64,000 nucleotides of DNA, taken from contig NZ_AP022582.1 in assembly GCF_010731595.1 (NCBI RefSeq), positions 4,774,001 through 4,838,000 of the forward strand, in the 5' to 3' direction. The DNA is from Mycobacterium seoulense (GTDB taxonomy: Bacteria; Actinomycetota; Actinomycetes; Mycobacteriales; Mycobacteriaceae). Position numbers and translations under genes: made by a program. The notes under the pieces were generated by a model. The model made no database searches, was not told the origin of the DNA, and saw only the letters and a list, made by a program, of their open reading frames with translations. Every line of letters starts with the position of its first letter. Within the stretch, counting starts at the first letter, position 1. Shown piece after piece: positions 35,308 to 46,390 of the stretch.

Positions 35308-36480
35308 TCAACTCGATAGCGGGTCGTGCTGAATGCTTTCCGGCGGAGCGCCTTTGGCGATGAGGGCGGCCTTGGTGGCCCGCACCATGGCCGGGCCCCC
35401 GCAGATCAGGATCTGCCGGTCACCCCACCCACCGTATTTGGTCACCACGTCGGGGAGCCGGCCGGTCTGGCGCACGTGCAGGCCGCGCGGCGGCGTGACG
35501 TCGGGATAGTCGGCCGCCCACGCCGGGTCGGCGCTGTACTCGGAGACCGGCGAGACCGACAGCCACGGATTGTGGGAGGCCACCTGCCACAGCGTCGGCA
35601 GGTCGTAGAGCTCGCAGCGATAGCGCGCCCCGAAGAACAGGTGCACCCGCGGGTTCACCGCGAACCGGGACAGGTCCATGATCAGCGCCCGCAGGGGGGC
35701 CAGACCGGTGCTGCCGGCGACCATCAGCACGTCCCCGCCCTGCCGGTCGACCCGCAGGCCGCCGTGCGGGCTGGACAGCCGCCAGCGGTCGCCGGGCCGG
35801 GTTTCGTGGACGATGGCGGTGCTGACCAAGCCGCCGGGCACCACGCGGACGTGGAACTCGATGCCGCCGCCCGGGTCCGCCGGGATGGCGGGGGACAGGT
35901 AGCGCCAGCGCCGCGGGCATTGCGGGACGTGCACATTCACGTACTGGCCGGCGTGGTAGTCCAGCGGGCGGTCGAGCTGCAACCGGACCACCGCCAGGTC
36001 GCGGGAGACCCGCATGTGCTCGATCACCGTGCCGTCCCACCAGGCCGGCCCCTCGTCGGCGTCCGCGGCGCCCCGCATCACCCCGGTGATCAGGTTGAGC
36101 GACTGCTGGGCCGCGGCGTCGACGGCGCCGGTCCAGGCGTCGCCGAGGTGTGTCCGCAGCGTCGCCAACAACGCGCGGCGCAACGTGTCGTAATGCGCTG
36201 GGAGCACACCGTATTTGCGGTGGTCGCGGCCGAGCTGGGCGAGAAAGGCGACCGGTTCCTGGGCGCGCTGGTCGACGAGTTCGCCGTACACCCAGTGCAG
36301 GGCGTGCGCGAAAGCGGCCCGCTGCCCGCCCATTTCGGGCGGGAAGAGGTCGCGGACCGAGACGTCGAGGCCGAACCAGTGGGTGTAGAAGCGGCGGACG
36401 AGTTCGTCGCCGGATCCCGAGTCGTCCCGCGCGAAGGCGTCGCGCAGCACCCGCAACGCATCGGTGTCCTCGAGCCCCAC
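35308..36480 (-). CDS. Type II flavohaemoglobin (Rv0385-like)
   Basis: The protein has 390 residues, the length of H37Rv Rv0385. The N-terminal 140 residues are a globin-like domain with a likely proximal histidine in LGRDHRKYGVLPAHYD. The reductase part follows, with the FAD segment RYLSPAIP and VHETRPGDRWRLSSPHGGL. The NAD(P)H site is in VAGSTGLAPLRAL and ICGGPAMVRATKAAL. Type II flavohaemoglobins of mycobacteria lack the usual nitric-oxide dioxygenase features and have been linked to D-lactate oxidation. The GTG at 36480 gives this N-terminus. It ends 12 bases before the epimerase start, probably one operon. Confidence 0.88.
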   Translation of the reverse strand: MGLEDTDALRVLRDAFARDDSGSGDELVRRFYTHWFGLDVSVRDLFPPEMGGQRAAFAHALHWVYGELVDQRAQEPVAFLAQLGRDHRKYGVLPAHYDTLRRALLATLRTHLGDAWTGAVDAAAQQSLNLITGVMRGAADADEGPAWWDGTVIEHMRVSRDLAVVRLQLDRPLDYHAGQYVNVHVPQCPRRWRYLSPAIPADPGGGIEFHVRVVPGGLVSTAIVHETRPGDRWRLSSPHGGLRVDRQGGDVLMVAGSTGLAPLRALIMDLSRFAVNPRVHLFFGARYRCELYDLPTLWQVASHNPWLSVSPVSEYSADPAWAADYPDVTPPRGLHVRQTGRLPDVVTKYGGWGDRQILICGGPAMVRATKAALIAKGAPPESIQHDPLSS

Positions 36481-36491
36481 GGGGCCCGATT

Positions 36492-37484
36492 CTAGGCTCG
36501 CCGCGCGCCGGCAATCCCGATCAGCACGGCCGCGGCGGCCACCCAGCAGCACAGCACGAGGCTGGCGGTCGTCGCCCCGGCGCCGGAGAAATACGCCGTC
36601 GACCGCAACAGGGTGGCGTTGGCCCCCTGCGGCAGCAGCTGACCCAGCGCGCCCCACCCGGACGGCAGCATCTCCGGGGCGCTCATCAGGCCGGACAGCG
36701 GGTTGCCCAGCAGCATGGCCACCGCCACCGCAGCACTCAGGCCGGCCCGGCCGAACAGCGAGCCCAGCGCCAGCGTCGGCAGCGCCATCGCCAGCGTGCC
36801 CAGCGTGAGTCCGGCGGCCACGCCCCAGAAATTCTGGTCGACCGACCCCAGCACGTAACGCAGCAGCACGGCGATGGTCACCGCGGCGCTGACCGAAAAG
36901 GCCGTCGCCACAGCGCAATTGAGCCAGGGCCGGCGCGGGAACGCCAGCAGCAGCACGATGGCGGGCAGGATTCCGGCCAGGGTGATCGGCAGCGCGGAGG
37001 CGGCCAGGCCGGCGCCGCGCGGATCGTCGGCGGGCAACGGGGCGAGGTCTTCGGTGCGCAACGGCGCTCCGGTGCGTTGCGCGACGCGGTCGCCGATCTG
37101 CGTCAGCAGTTGGGCGACGGTCGGGCTCGCCCCGGACGCGAGCAGCAGGGTGGGCCCGGTGGGGGTGACCACCAGGCCGCCGTAGCCGTCGCGGTTGCGG
37201 ATCGCCGACCGCAGCGCGGCCTCGTCCGGGTAGGTGGTCACGGTGAAGCCGCCCGGGGCGGCCGTGTCGAGCTGGCTGTTGATGAGCCCGGTCACCAGGC
37301 CGGGTCCCACCAGGCCGATCGGTACGTGGTGTGGCTTGGAGCGTGCCGCCGGTAGCGCGAAGGCGATGCAGATGACGGCGACCGCCACGGTCATCGCCGC
37401 GACGAGGCCCGTCGCACGGAACAGGGGCAGCTGCGGGCGGGGGCGCGCGGGCCGGCCGTGCTGGGGGAGCGACTGCGTGATCAT
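36492..37484 (-). CDS. ABC-2/YhgE-like membrane protein, probable TetR target
   Basis: The 330-residue protein has one helix near residue 20-40 and an outer domain of about 130 residues (VPIGLVGPGLVTGLIN...). At least five helices follow in the C-terminal half. This is the layout of ABC-2/YhgE-Pip membrane proteins, which act in export of lipids or drugs. No ATPase partner is adjacent. ATG at 37484 is chosen, and a TTG three codons earlier is possible. It is divergent from a TetR gene, and a perfect 7-bp-arm palindrome lies just upstream of its start, so repression by that regulator is likely. Confidence 0.78.
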   Translation of the reverse strand: MITQSLPQHGRPARPRPQLPLFRATGLVAAMTVAVAVICIAFALPAARSKPHHVPIGLVGPGLVTGLINSQLDTAAPGGFTVTTYPDEAALRSAIRNRDGYGGLVVTPTGPTLLLASGASPTVAQLLTQIGDRVAQRTGAPLRTEDLAPLPADDPRGAGLAASALPITLAGILPAIVLLLAFPRRPWLNCAVATAFSVSAAVTIAVLLRYVLGSVDQNFWGVAAGLTLGTLAMALPTLALGSLFGRAGLSAAVAVAMLLGNPLSGLMSAPEMLPSGWGALGQLLPQGANATLLRSTAYFSGAGATTASLVLCCWVAAAAVLIGIAGARRA

Positions 37485-37497
37485 GCGCGACAACCCT

Positions 37498-37515
37498 TTT
37501 CATCAGTGGATGAAA
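37498..37515. promoter_or_regulatory. TetR-type operator 1
   Basis: TTTCATC-AGTG-GATGAAA is a perfect inverted repeat with 7-bp arms, 13 bp upstream of the membrane-protein start. It shares the frame TTTCA-N8-TGAAA with operator 2, 54 bp away. A separate perfect palindrome CGCTCGCGAGCG lies between them at 37521-37532. Confidence 0.75.
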
Positions 37516-37551
37516 TATGACGCTCGCGAGCGTAGCCGCGCCGTCCAGTAT

Positions 37552-37569
37552 TTTCAACAATCAATGAAA
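37552..37569. promoter_or_regulatory. TetR-type operator 2
   Basis: TTTCAACAATCAATGAAA has 5-bp inverted arms and matches operator 1 at both ends. It sits 15 bp upstream of the tetR start, over its likely promoter, as expected for autoregulation. Confidence 0.7.
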
Positions 37570-37584
37570 TGATACCGTCGTCGT

Positions 37585-38232
37585 GTGCCGTCACCTGCCG
37601 CTTCCCCCACACGCAAGCGCCGGGGCCGCCGTCAGGGTGAGCCCGTGTCGAAGGACGTGGTGCTCAGGGCGGCCAAACAGCGGTTCGCCGCCCAGGGCTA
37701 CGAGAAGACGACGCTGCGGCAGGTCGCCGAGGATGCCCACGTGGACGCGGCGATGGTGATCTATTTGTTCGGTTCCAAGGCCGAGCTGTTCCGTGAGTCG
37801 ATGCGGCTGATCCTGGACGGTGGCGTGCTGGCCGCCGCGATGGGCGACGGCCCGCGCCGGGACATCGGCGCCCGGTTGGTGCGCGCCTACCTGCAGATCT
37901 GGGACGAGCCCGAGACCGGTCCGACGATGGTCGCCATGCTGCACTCGGCGATGCTGCACTCCGACGCTCATGAGGCCTTCCGCGACTTCATGCGCGGCTA
38001 CGTGATGACGGCGATCTCCGGCGTCCTGGGCGAGGGGCCCGACACCTTGCTGCGGGCCAACCTGGCCGGCACCAACCTGGTCGGCACCGCGTTGTTCCGC
38101 TACGTGATGAAGGTGGGTCCGCTGGCCGAGCTCGGCACCGACGAGGTGGTCGGGCTGATCGCCCCCAGCGTGCAGCGCTACCTCACCGCGGACGCGGACG
38201 AGCTCGGCCTGCCGAAGTCGTATCGCGCCTGA
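37585..38232 (+). CDS. TetR-family transcriptional regulator
   Basis: The 215-residue protein begins with a basic tail. The TetR helix-turn-helix lies at about 24-70 (VVLRAAKQRFAAQGYEKTTLRQVAEDAHVDAAMVIYLFGSKAELF). The all-helical ligand domain has no recognisable ligand residues. Two matching 18-bp palindromes lie between this gene and the divergent membrane-protein gene, so it probably represses both. The GTG at 37585 is very close to operator 2, and the leader must be short. Its stop is 5 bp from the convergent DUF3060 gene. Confidence 0.92.
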   Translation: MPSPAASPTRKRRGRRQGEPVSKDVVLRAAKQRFAAQGYEKTTLRQVAEDAHVDAAMVIYLFGSKAELFRESMRLILDGGVLAAAMGDGPRRDIGARLVRAYLQIWDEPETGPTMVAMLHSAMLHSDAHEAFRDFMRGYVMTAISGVLGEGPDTLLRANLAGTNLVGTALFRYVMKVGPLAELGTDEVVGLIAPSVQRYLTADADELGLPKSYRA

Positions 38233-38237
38233 CCGGC

Positions 38238-38663
38238 TCAGCCCTGCCCGACGGTGTTGGCCGTTCCGGCGTTGACGACCTTCGGTGAGCCCCAGTGGTA
38301 GGTGATCGCGTTGCCGGTTCCGGACGTGCTCACCGCGTCCGTGCTGTCGACCGCCACCCGGTTGCCGTGCCCCGAGACGCTCAGGCTGGTGCAGTGGCCG
38401 GTGACTTTCACCGTGTTCGTCTGGCCGCTGACCGACAGGTAGCCGCCGTGGCAGCCGATGGTTTTCGTCGTGCCGGTCCCGCTGACCTGCAACGTGCCCG
38501 ACTCCGGGACGGCCGCCGAGGCGCCCCCGCCGGCGAGATCGGCGCGGAATCCGGCCACGGCAAGTCCCGCCAGCGCCACCGCGCCGACCACCGTGGCCAG
38601 CCTGAAGGCCCCGGGAACGCGGCGCGCGGGGGCCCGGTTCTGGTGCCGCTCCGTCTCTGTCAT
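38238..38663 (-). CDS. DUF3060 exported/membrane protein
   Basis: The 141-residue protein has a signal or anchor helix ([20 protein letters not shown]). A domain of short repeats follows, of the kind [16 protein letters not shown] and [11 protein letters not shown], with two cysteines. This beta-repeat pattern is DUF3060, common in mycobacteria, and its function is unknown. ATG at 38663 is chosen. It is divergent from clpB, with 122 bp between the starts. The HspR operator at 38710-38730 lies in that space and could act on both genes. Confidence 0.8.
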   Translation of the reverse strand: MTETERHQNRAPARRVPGAFRLATVVGAVALAGLAVAGFRADLAGGGASAAVPESGTLQVSGTGTTKTIGCHGGYLSVSGQTNTVKVTGHCTSLSVSGHGNRVAVDSTDAVSTSGTGNAITYHWGSPKVVNAGTANTVGQG

Positions 38664-38709
38664 CGCTTCGGGGGTACCCCGTGCGCCAGCTCGGCCAAAA
38701 CTCGTTAGA

Positions 38710-38730
38710 GTTGAGCGGAACACACTCAAC
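38710..38730. promoter_or_regulatory. HspR operator (HAIR) upstream of clpB
   Basis: GTTGAGC, seven bases, then ACTCAAC is an almost symmetrical HAIR site. It lies 56 bp before the clpB GTG and 47 bp before the divergent DUF3060 start. Confidence 0.85.
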
Positions 38731-38785
38731 CTTGACGGCGTTGAACATCGCGACAAGCATTTGGTACTACTCGAACGGAGGCGTC

Positions 38786-41332
<2,547 letters not shown>

Positions 41333-41365
41333 GGGTGAGCGCGGCCCGAGTGTGAATGCTGGGCT

Positions 41366-41423
41366 TTGAGTGTGAGCGCAGGGCGGGAAAATCGCGAAAG
41401 TCCCGCCGCCGGCTCACACTCAA
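41366..41423. repeat. Nested long hairpin between clpB and ttfA
   Basis: TTGAGTGTGAGC (41366-41377) is exactly complementary to GCTCACACTCAA (41412-41423). Inside it GGCGGGA (41382-41388) pairs with TCCCGCC (41401-41407). It could end clpB transcription or be a member of a repeat family with the element at 45331-45403, which has the same GAGTGTG core. Confidence 0.75.
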
Positions 41424-41543
41424 GGCCGTCAGCGCACACGGCCGCGGGGGGCCGGGCCTCAGCGGCACCCGATTCGTCCTGTAATTGGGTTGTGACCAGC
41501 CGGACTTCTTTATTCCGGCGCAATTGCAGATACCCTGTGTGGG

Positions 41544-42404
41544 ATGGTCCCCCTTTGGTTCACGCTCTCCGCGCTGTGCTTCGTCGGCGCGGGCGTGTTG
41601 CTGTACGTCGACCTCGATCGACGCCGCGGCCGCAGCAGGCGCCGCAAATCATGGGCGCGGTCACACGGATTCGACTACGAGCGTGAATCGGCCGACATCC
41701 TCAAGCGCTGGAAGCGCGGGGTGATCTCGACGGTGGGCGACATCGCCGCCGAGAACGTCGTGCTGGGTCAGATCCGCGGCGAGGCGGTGTACATCTTCGA
41801 CCTCGAGGAGGTCGCCACCGTGATCGCGCTGCACCGCAAGGTGGGCACGAACGTGGTGGTGGATCTGCGGCTCAAGGGGCTCAAAGAGCCACGGGAAAGC
41901 GACATCTGGCTGCTCGGCGCGATCGGCCCGCGGATGGTGTACTCCACCAACCTGGACGCCGCCCGGCGGGCCTGCGACCGCCGCATGGTCACCTTCGCGC
42001 ACACCGCGCCGGACTGCGCCGAGATCATGTGGAACGAGCAGAACTGGACGCTGGTCGCCCTGCCCATCACCAGCACCCGCACCCAGTGGGACGAGGGGCT
42101 GCGCACCGTGCGGCAGTTCAACGACCTGTTGCGGGTGCTGCCGCCGCTGCCGGAGGAGACCCAGCAGGAGGCGGGCGCGCCCGCGGGGCTGCGCAGCGCG
42201 TCGCCCAGCCGACCGCTGGCGCCCGCGGGCCGCGCGGAGTTGCCGCCCCGGCGCGCGCAGCAGGACGTCGGTGGGCTGCTCGGTGATGCGTCCGCCCGCC
42301 GGCCGGCCGAGCCGATCCGCCGGGAGCAGCGCGGCCCGGACGCCGTTCGCCGTCAGCCGCCGGCCGGCCGCAACGGCCACCAGGCCACCAACTATCAGCG
42401 CTGA
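41544..42404 (+). CDS. ttfA: TtfA, TMM transport factor (MmpL3 partner)
   Basis: The 286-residue protein has one N-terminal membrane helix (VPLWFTLSALCFVGAGVLLYV) followed by a basic stretch. A cytoplasmic domain follows, with WARSHGFDYERESADILKRWKRG and GEAVYIFDLEEVATVIALHRK. The last 85 residues are Pro/Arg-rich and disordered. It matches H37Rv Rv0383c (about 284 residues), shown elsewhere to be needed for trehalose monomycolate transport with MmpL3. mmpL3 itself is not in the window. The ATG at 41544 is clear. Confidence 0.88.
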   Translation: MVPLWFTLSALCFVGAGVLLYVDLDRRRGRSRRRKSWARSHGFDYERESADILKRWKRGVISTVGDIAAENVVLGQIRGEAVYIFDLEEVATVIALHRKVGTNVVVDLRLKGLKEPRESDIWLLGAIGPRMVYSTNLDAARRACDRRMVTFAHTAPDCAEIMWNEQNWTLVALPITSTRTQWDEGLRTVRQFNDLLRVLPPLPEETQQEAGAPAGLRSASPSRPLAPAGRAELPPRRAQQDVGGLLGDASARRPAEPIRREQRGPDAVRRQPPAGRNGHQATNYQR

Positions 42405-42458
42405 CGGCGCGCCGGGCGCCGGGTGGGCGGCGCGGCCGCCGTCATTAGGATGTCGCTC

Positions 42459-43232
42459 ATGCCTCGTCCCGTCGCCCTGATCACCGGCCCCACGTCCGGG
42501 ATCGGCGCCGGCTACGCGCGACACTTCGCCTCCGACGGCTACGACCTGGTCCTGGTCGCCCGCGACGCGGACCGGTTGACGCAGCTGGCGGGTGAACTGG
42601 AAGGCCGGGCCGGCGACGTCGAGGTGCTGCCGGCCGACCTGGCCGATGCCGCCGGTCGCGACAAGGTCTGCGAACGCCTGGCCCGGGGAGTCCGGGTGCT
42701 GGTGAACAACGCCGGCTTCGGCACCTCCGGCGACTTCTGGGCCACCGACCCCGCGCTGCTGCAGTCTCAGCTGGACGTCAACGTCACCGCGGTCATGCAC
42801 CTGACCCGGGCCGCCCTGCCGGCCATGCTCGACGCCGGGGCCGGCACCGTCGTCAACATCGCCAGCGTCGCCGGGCTGGTGCCAGGGCGCGGATCCACGT
42901 ATTCGGCGTCCAAGGCGTGGGTGATCTCGTTCAGCGAGGGCCTGGCCGTCGGCCTGCAGGGCACCGGCGTGGGCGTGCACGCCGTGTGTCCGGGCTACGT
43001 GCACACCGAATTTCACGCCCGGGCCGGCATCGACATGGCCAAGTCGCCGTCGTTCATGTGGCTCGAGGTGGACGACGTGGTGAACCAGAGCCTGGCCGAC
43101 ATCGCCCGGGGCAAGGTGATCAGCATCCCGGGCCTGCAATACAAGGCGATCATCGCCGCCGAGCGGATGATCCCGCGGACCGTGATGCGGGCGGTCACGA
43201 AGCGGATCGGCGGTGGCCGTGGCCGGACCTGA
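42459..43232 (+). CDS. Short-chain dehydrogenase/reductase
   Basis: The 257-residue SDR has the cofactor motif TGPTSGIGAGYA and LVNNAGFGTSG. The catalytic Ser lies in IASVAG, and Tyr and Lys in TYSASKAW. The substrate is unknown. ATG at 42459 is chosen because AGGA lies 8 bases before it. The in-frame ATG at 42450 lacks a ribosome site. It overlaps the pyrE start by 20 nt, so translation may be coupled. Confidence 0.9.
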   Translation: MPRPVALITGPTSGIGAGYARHFASDGYDLVLVARDADRLTQLAGELEGRAGDVEVLPADLADAAGRDKVCERLARGVRVLVNNAGFGTSGDFWATDPALLQSQLDVNVTAVMHLTRAALPAMLDAGAGTVVNIASVAGLVPGRGSTYSASKAWVISFSEGLAVGLQGTGVGVHAVCPGYVHTEFHARAGIDMAKSPSFMWLEVDDVVNQSLADIARGKVISIPGLQYKAIIAAERMIPRTVMRAVTKRIGGGRGRT

Positions 43233-43773
43233 GTCGCCGGCATCCGCGCGCGAGGAGCTGGCCGAGCTGGTGCGCCGGCTGTCGGTGGTGCACGGCCGGG
43301 TGACCCTGTCGTCGGGCCAGGAGGCCGACTACTACGTCGACCTGCGCCGCGCCACCCTGCACCACCGGGCCTCGGCCTTGATCGGCACGCTGGTGCGCGA
43401 ACTCACCCGCGACTGGGACTACGCCGTGGTCGGCGGGCTGACCCTGGGCGCCGACCCGGTCGCCACCGCCGTGATGCATGCGCCGGGGCGCCCGATCGAC
43501 GCGTTCGTCGTGCGCAAATCCGCGAAAACCCATGGGCTGCAACGCCTTATCGAGGGATCCGAGGTTGCCGGTAAGCGGGCGCTGGTGGTCGAGGACACCA
43601 GCACCACGGGCAACTCGGCGCTGACGGCGGTGCGCGCCGTGCAAGAGGCCGGCGGGCAGGTGGTCGGCGTGGCCACGGTCGTCGACCGTGCCACCGGCGC
43701 CGCCGAGGCCATCGAGGCCGAGGGGCTGCCGTACCGCAGCGTGCTGGGCCTCGCCGACCTGGGGTTGGGCTAG
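43213..43773 (+). CDS. pyrE: Orotate phosphoribosyltransferase
   Basis: The 186-residue enzyme joins orotate and PRPP to give OMP in pyrimidine synthesis. VTLSSGQEADYYVDLRRATLH is the orotate-side signature. The PRPP loop is ALVVEDTSTTGNSALTAV. The length is close to that of Rv0382c (179). Starts at GTG 43213 or GTG 43219 are both possible inside the SDR end. It is followed without space by the lipoprotein gene. Confidence 0.95.
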   Translation: MAVAGPESPASAREELAELVRRLSVVHGRVTLSSGQEADYYVDLRRATLHHRASALIGTLVRELTRDWDYAVVGGLTLGADPVATAVMHAPGRPIDAFVVRKSAKTHGLQRLIEGSEVAGKRALVVEDTSTTGNSALTAVRAVQEAGGQVVGVATVVDRATGAAEAIEAEGLPYRSVLGLADLGLG

Positions 43774-44682
43774 TTGCGTTGCCGCGCAATCCTTCTCGCG
43801 GTAGCCGTCTGCCTGCTGGCCTGCCTGACGGGTTGCTCGGGCTCGAGCCACCCCGTGCGCCCCTACGGCGCGCAGGGGGCGTGGTTCGGGGAATCGCTTT
43901 CCCTGCTGGGCTGGAACATGTCGGTGTCGAACCTGCGCTGGGCCGACGACTACGTGCTCATCGATGTCGACGCCTCCGCGGCCGATCCGCACGCGCCGCA
44001 CGCCAAGCCCGAGGACATCCGGTTCGGGCTCTACGGCGCGCTGTCGCACCCGATCGAGGCGACCGGGCTGGGCAGCTGTGACCGCCCGACGGCGAAGCCG
44101 CCCGACGTCCACTCGGCGCTGTCGGCGCCGGGTGACCGGCTCACCGGCACGGTTTGCCTTGGGCCGCTGAAGGATCGGAGCCAGGTCCGCGGTGTGTACG
44201 GCTACTCGCCGCGCGACCGGATTCCGAACACGTCGGCGGCCTACCCGGCCGCGTTCCCCGTGGGGCTGATGCCCACCAACGCCAACGACACCGGCCTGGC
44301 GGTGAAGACCACCAGCCTGTCGGCCTGGCGCGCCGACGGCGCCCCGATGACCAAGGCGCAGCTCGGCGATCCCGCGGCGTTCAACGGGACCGGCTACATG
44401 CTGCTGGGCCTGGAAGCCGACGGGATCGCGGCGCGGTACCGCGACGACTCGGCCCAGCGCGGCGGGCCGCTGATGCTGCTGGCGTCGCCGACCCTGCCCG
44501 GCGCCGGGCTGAACCCGGCTTGCGCGGCGTACGGGTCGTCGGTGCTGATCCTGCCCGACGCCTCGCTGGACGCGGTCCACGTGAGCGCGTCGCTGTGCAC
44601 CCAGGGCGAGATCAACGAGGCGCTGCTCTACGCGACGGTGGCGGTCGACGGCACGCACGCCGGCGTGTGGACGCCGCGATGA
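43774..44682 (+). CDS. Putative lipoprotein (Rv0381c-like)
   Basis: The 302-residue protein opens with a signal peptide and the lipobox LTGC, giving Cys21 as the lipid anchor. The mature part has no recognised domain, with WFGESLSLLGWNMSVSNLRWADDYVLIDVD near its start. It matches the position of Rv0381c between pyrE and the methyltransferase. The TTG start directly follows the pyrE stop with no gap. Its TGA overlaps the next ATG, so the three genes form one operon. Confidence 0.8.
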   Translation: MRCRAILLAVAVCLLACLTGCSGSSHPVRPYGAQGAWFGESLSLLGWNMSVSNLRWADDYVLIDVDASAADPHAPHAKPEDIRFGLYGALSHPIEATGLGSCDRPTAKPPDVHSALSAPGDRLTGTVCLGPLKDRSQVRGVYGYSPRDRIPNTSAAYPAAFPVGLMPTNANDTGLAVKTTSLSAWRADGAPMTKAQLGDPAAFNGTGYMLLGLEADGIAARYRDDSAQRGGPLMLLASPTLPGAGLNPACAAYGSSVLILPDASLDAVHVSASLCTQGEINEALLYATVAVDGTHAGVWTPR

Positions 44683-45323
44683 CCGGCCCGGGGCCGACCG
44701 AGTGGGCCGCGCCGGCCGGCGGGGTGGGGCCCTGGGCGGGCGAGCCGCCCGACGACCCACGGTATGACCCGGTCCTGTTGCGCGAGGGCGACACTCGCAA
44801 CGTCGTCGACGCCTACCGGTACTGGACGCGGGAGGCGATCATCGCCGACATCGACCGGCGCCGGCACCCGCTGCACGTGGCGATCGAGAACTTCGGGCAC
44901 GACGCCAACATCGGCTCGGTGGTGCGCACCGCCAACGCCTTCGCCGTGCACACCGTGCACATCGTGGGCCGGCGGCGCTGGAACCGCCGGGGCGCCATGG
45001 TGACCGACCGTTATCAGCGGCTGTGCCACCACGACAGCACCCCCGAGCTGCTCGGCTTCGCGGCCGGCGCCGGGCTGGCGGTGGTCGCGGTGGACAACGT
45101 CCCGGGGGCGACGCGCCTCGAGGAGACCGCGCTGCCGCGGGAGTGTCTGCTGGTGTTCGGGCAGGAGGGCCCGGGCATCACCGACGACCTGCGGGCGGGC
45201 GCGGCGATGACGGTGTCGATCGCCCAGTTCGGCTCGACCCGCAGCATCAACGCCGGCGTGGCCGCCGGGATCGCGATGCACGCCTGGGTTCGGCGGCACG
45301 CCAACCTGTCTGACGCCTGGTAG
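44679..45323 (+). CDS. SpoU/TrmH-family RNA 2'-O-methyltransferase (Rv0380c-like)
   Basis: The 214-residue protein is of the SPOUT fold. The three SpoU motifs are present: NFGHDANIGSVVRTANAF, LVFGQEGPGI and GSTRSINAGVAAGIAM. It uses S-adenosylmethionine bound in the knotted C-terminal part to methylate a ribose in tRNA or rRNA, but the target cannot be told from sequence. ATG overlaps the lipoprotein stop. A long hairpin follows the gene, before the convergent lysR. Confidence 0.92.
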   Translation: MTGPGPTEWAAPAGGVGPWAGEPPDDPRYDPVLLREGDTRNVVDAYRYWTREAIIADIDRRRHPLHVAIENFGHDANIGSVVRTANAFAVHTVHIVGRRRWNRRGAMVTDRYQRLCHHDSTPELLGFAAGAGLAVVAVDNVPGATRLEETALPRECLLVFGQEGPGITDDLRAGAAMTVSIAQFGSTRSINAGVAAGIAMHAWVRRHANLSDAW

Positions 45324-45330
45324 GCGCCCG

Positions 45331-45403
45331 GTTGGCGTCGAGTGTGCGCTGAGGGCGTCGATTCTCGGCGTGTCGCCGCCATGCGCGCACACTCAAGGCC
45401 AAC
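45331..45403. terminator. Long hairpin between convergent genes, repeat-family relative
   Basis: The arms 45331-45349 and 45385-45403 pair at 16 of 19 positions around the core GAGTGTGCGC/GCGCACACTC. It lies between the methyltransferase and lysR ends and could stop both transcripts. No U-tract follows. The core and the following ACTCAAGGCC are shared with the hairpin at 41366-41423. Confidence 0.65.
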
Positions 45404-45424
45404 GATTCACACGCGGAAACCCGT

Positions 45425-46390
45425 TCAGCTCCACAGTGTCACGTGCACCTTCGGGCGAAACCGGGTCACGCCCACGCCGGACCCGCGGATCATCGCCTGC
45501 GTGCAGCGCGGGGTGGTGATGAAGCGGACCAACTCGGAGACGGCCGGCTGACGGGCCGAGGGCGCCAGCGTCGCCGCGCACCACTCGCCCGACCGGTCCA
45601 GCCCGGGACCGTGCACATGCGTCAGGCGCCCGCCGGCCAGGTCCTTGGCAACCGCGAAGCCGATGGTCAACGTGGCCCCGCCGACCCGCTGCACCTCCTC
45701 GAGGGCGGCCGCGTCGCTCTGAAAAATCCGCTGCTGTGACTCCGGGATCGCCAAGTCGCGCAACATGGTTGCGATCTCGCCGTCCACTCCGCCCGCCGAC
45801 GGGCCCAGCATCCACTGTTGCTGACGCAGCAATGCCGGCGTCGGAACACCAACGGCCAGCGGGCTTTTGGGTGCCGCGACGGCGATGATCTGATACTTCA
45901 GGAACGGCCGCACGAACAGCGCGTCGTCCGCGTCGATCGAACTCTCGCTGGCCGGGCCGATCGCGATGTCCACGGCGCGCGAGCAGATCAGGTCACGAAA
46001 CCGGCTCGTCGGATGCACGCTCAACTCGACCGACAGGTCATCTGCCCGCGACGAGAAGAGCTCGATCAGCCCGGGCGCGGCGTGTTCGGCGAACGCGGTG
46101 GACGCGGCGATCCGCAGCAACCGGCGCCCGTGGGCGGCCTCGGTGACTTCGATGGCGGTTTGCTGTTGCAGACCCAGGATTTCGACCGCGCGGCTGGCCA
46201 GTCGCAGCCCCCCGGGGGTAAACGCCAACCCGGCGCCGGTCCGGGTGAACAACGGGTCGTCGAGCTCCTTGCGCAGCGCCGTCACGAGCATCGAGACGCC
46301 GGCGTCGGAAACACCCAGCTCCGCGGCCGCTGCCCGCACCGAGCCGAGGCGAACCACCGCGGAAAAGGCCCGAAGTTGAGCCGGGGTCAT
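45425..46390 (-). CDS. LysR-family regulator of the cox locus (Rv0377-like)
   Basis: The 321-residue protein has the LysR helix-turn-helix at the very N-terminus (MTPAQLRAFSAVVRLGSVRAAAAELGVSDAGVSMLVTALRKELDDPLF). A two-lobed effector domain follows. Its length is that of Rv0377. Only 22 bp separate its ATG from the start of the divergent XdhC-like gene. Position makes it the best candidate to control the CO dehydrogenase genes, and a T-N11-A dyad upstream of coxM may be a site. The effector is unknown. Confidence 0.9.
   Translation of the reverse strand: MTPAQLRAFSAVVRLGSVRAAAAELGVSDAGVSMLVTALRKELDDPLFTRTGAGLAFTPGGLRLASRAVEILGLQQQTAIEVTEAAHGRRLLRIAASTAFAEHAAPGLIELFSSRADDLSVELSVHPTSRFRDLICSRAVDIAIGPASESSIDADDALFVRPFLKYQIIAVAAPKSPLAVGVPTPALLRQQQWMLGPSAGGVDGEIATMLRDLAIPESQQRIFQSDAAALEEVQRVGGATLTIGFAVAKDLAGGRLTHVHGPGLDRSGEWCAATLAPSARQPAVSELVRFITTPRCTQAMIRGSGVGVTRFRPKVHVTLWS

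Noticed and set aside
41366..41423. A further HspR operator, because of the TTGAGT and ACTCAA parts
   Set aside because: The arms are 34 bases apart instead of 7, and the structure is a long nested hairpin.
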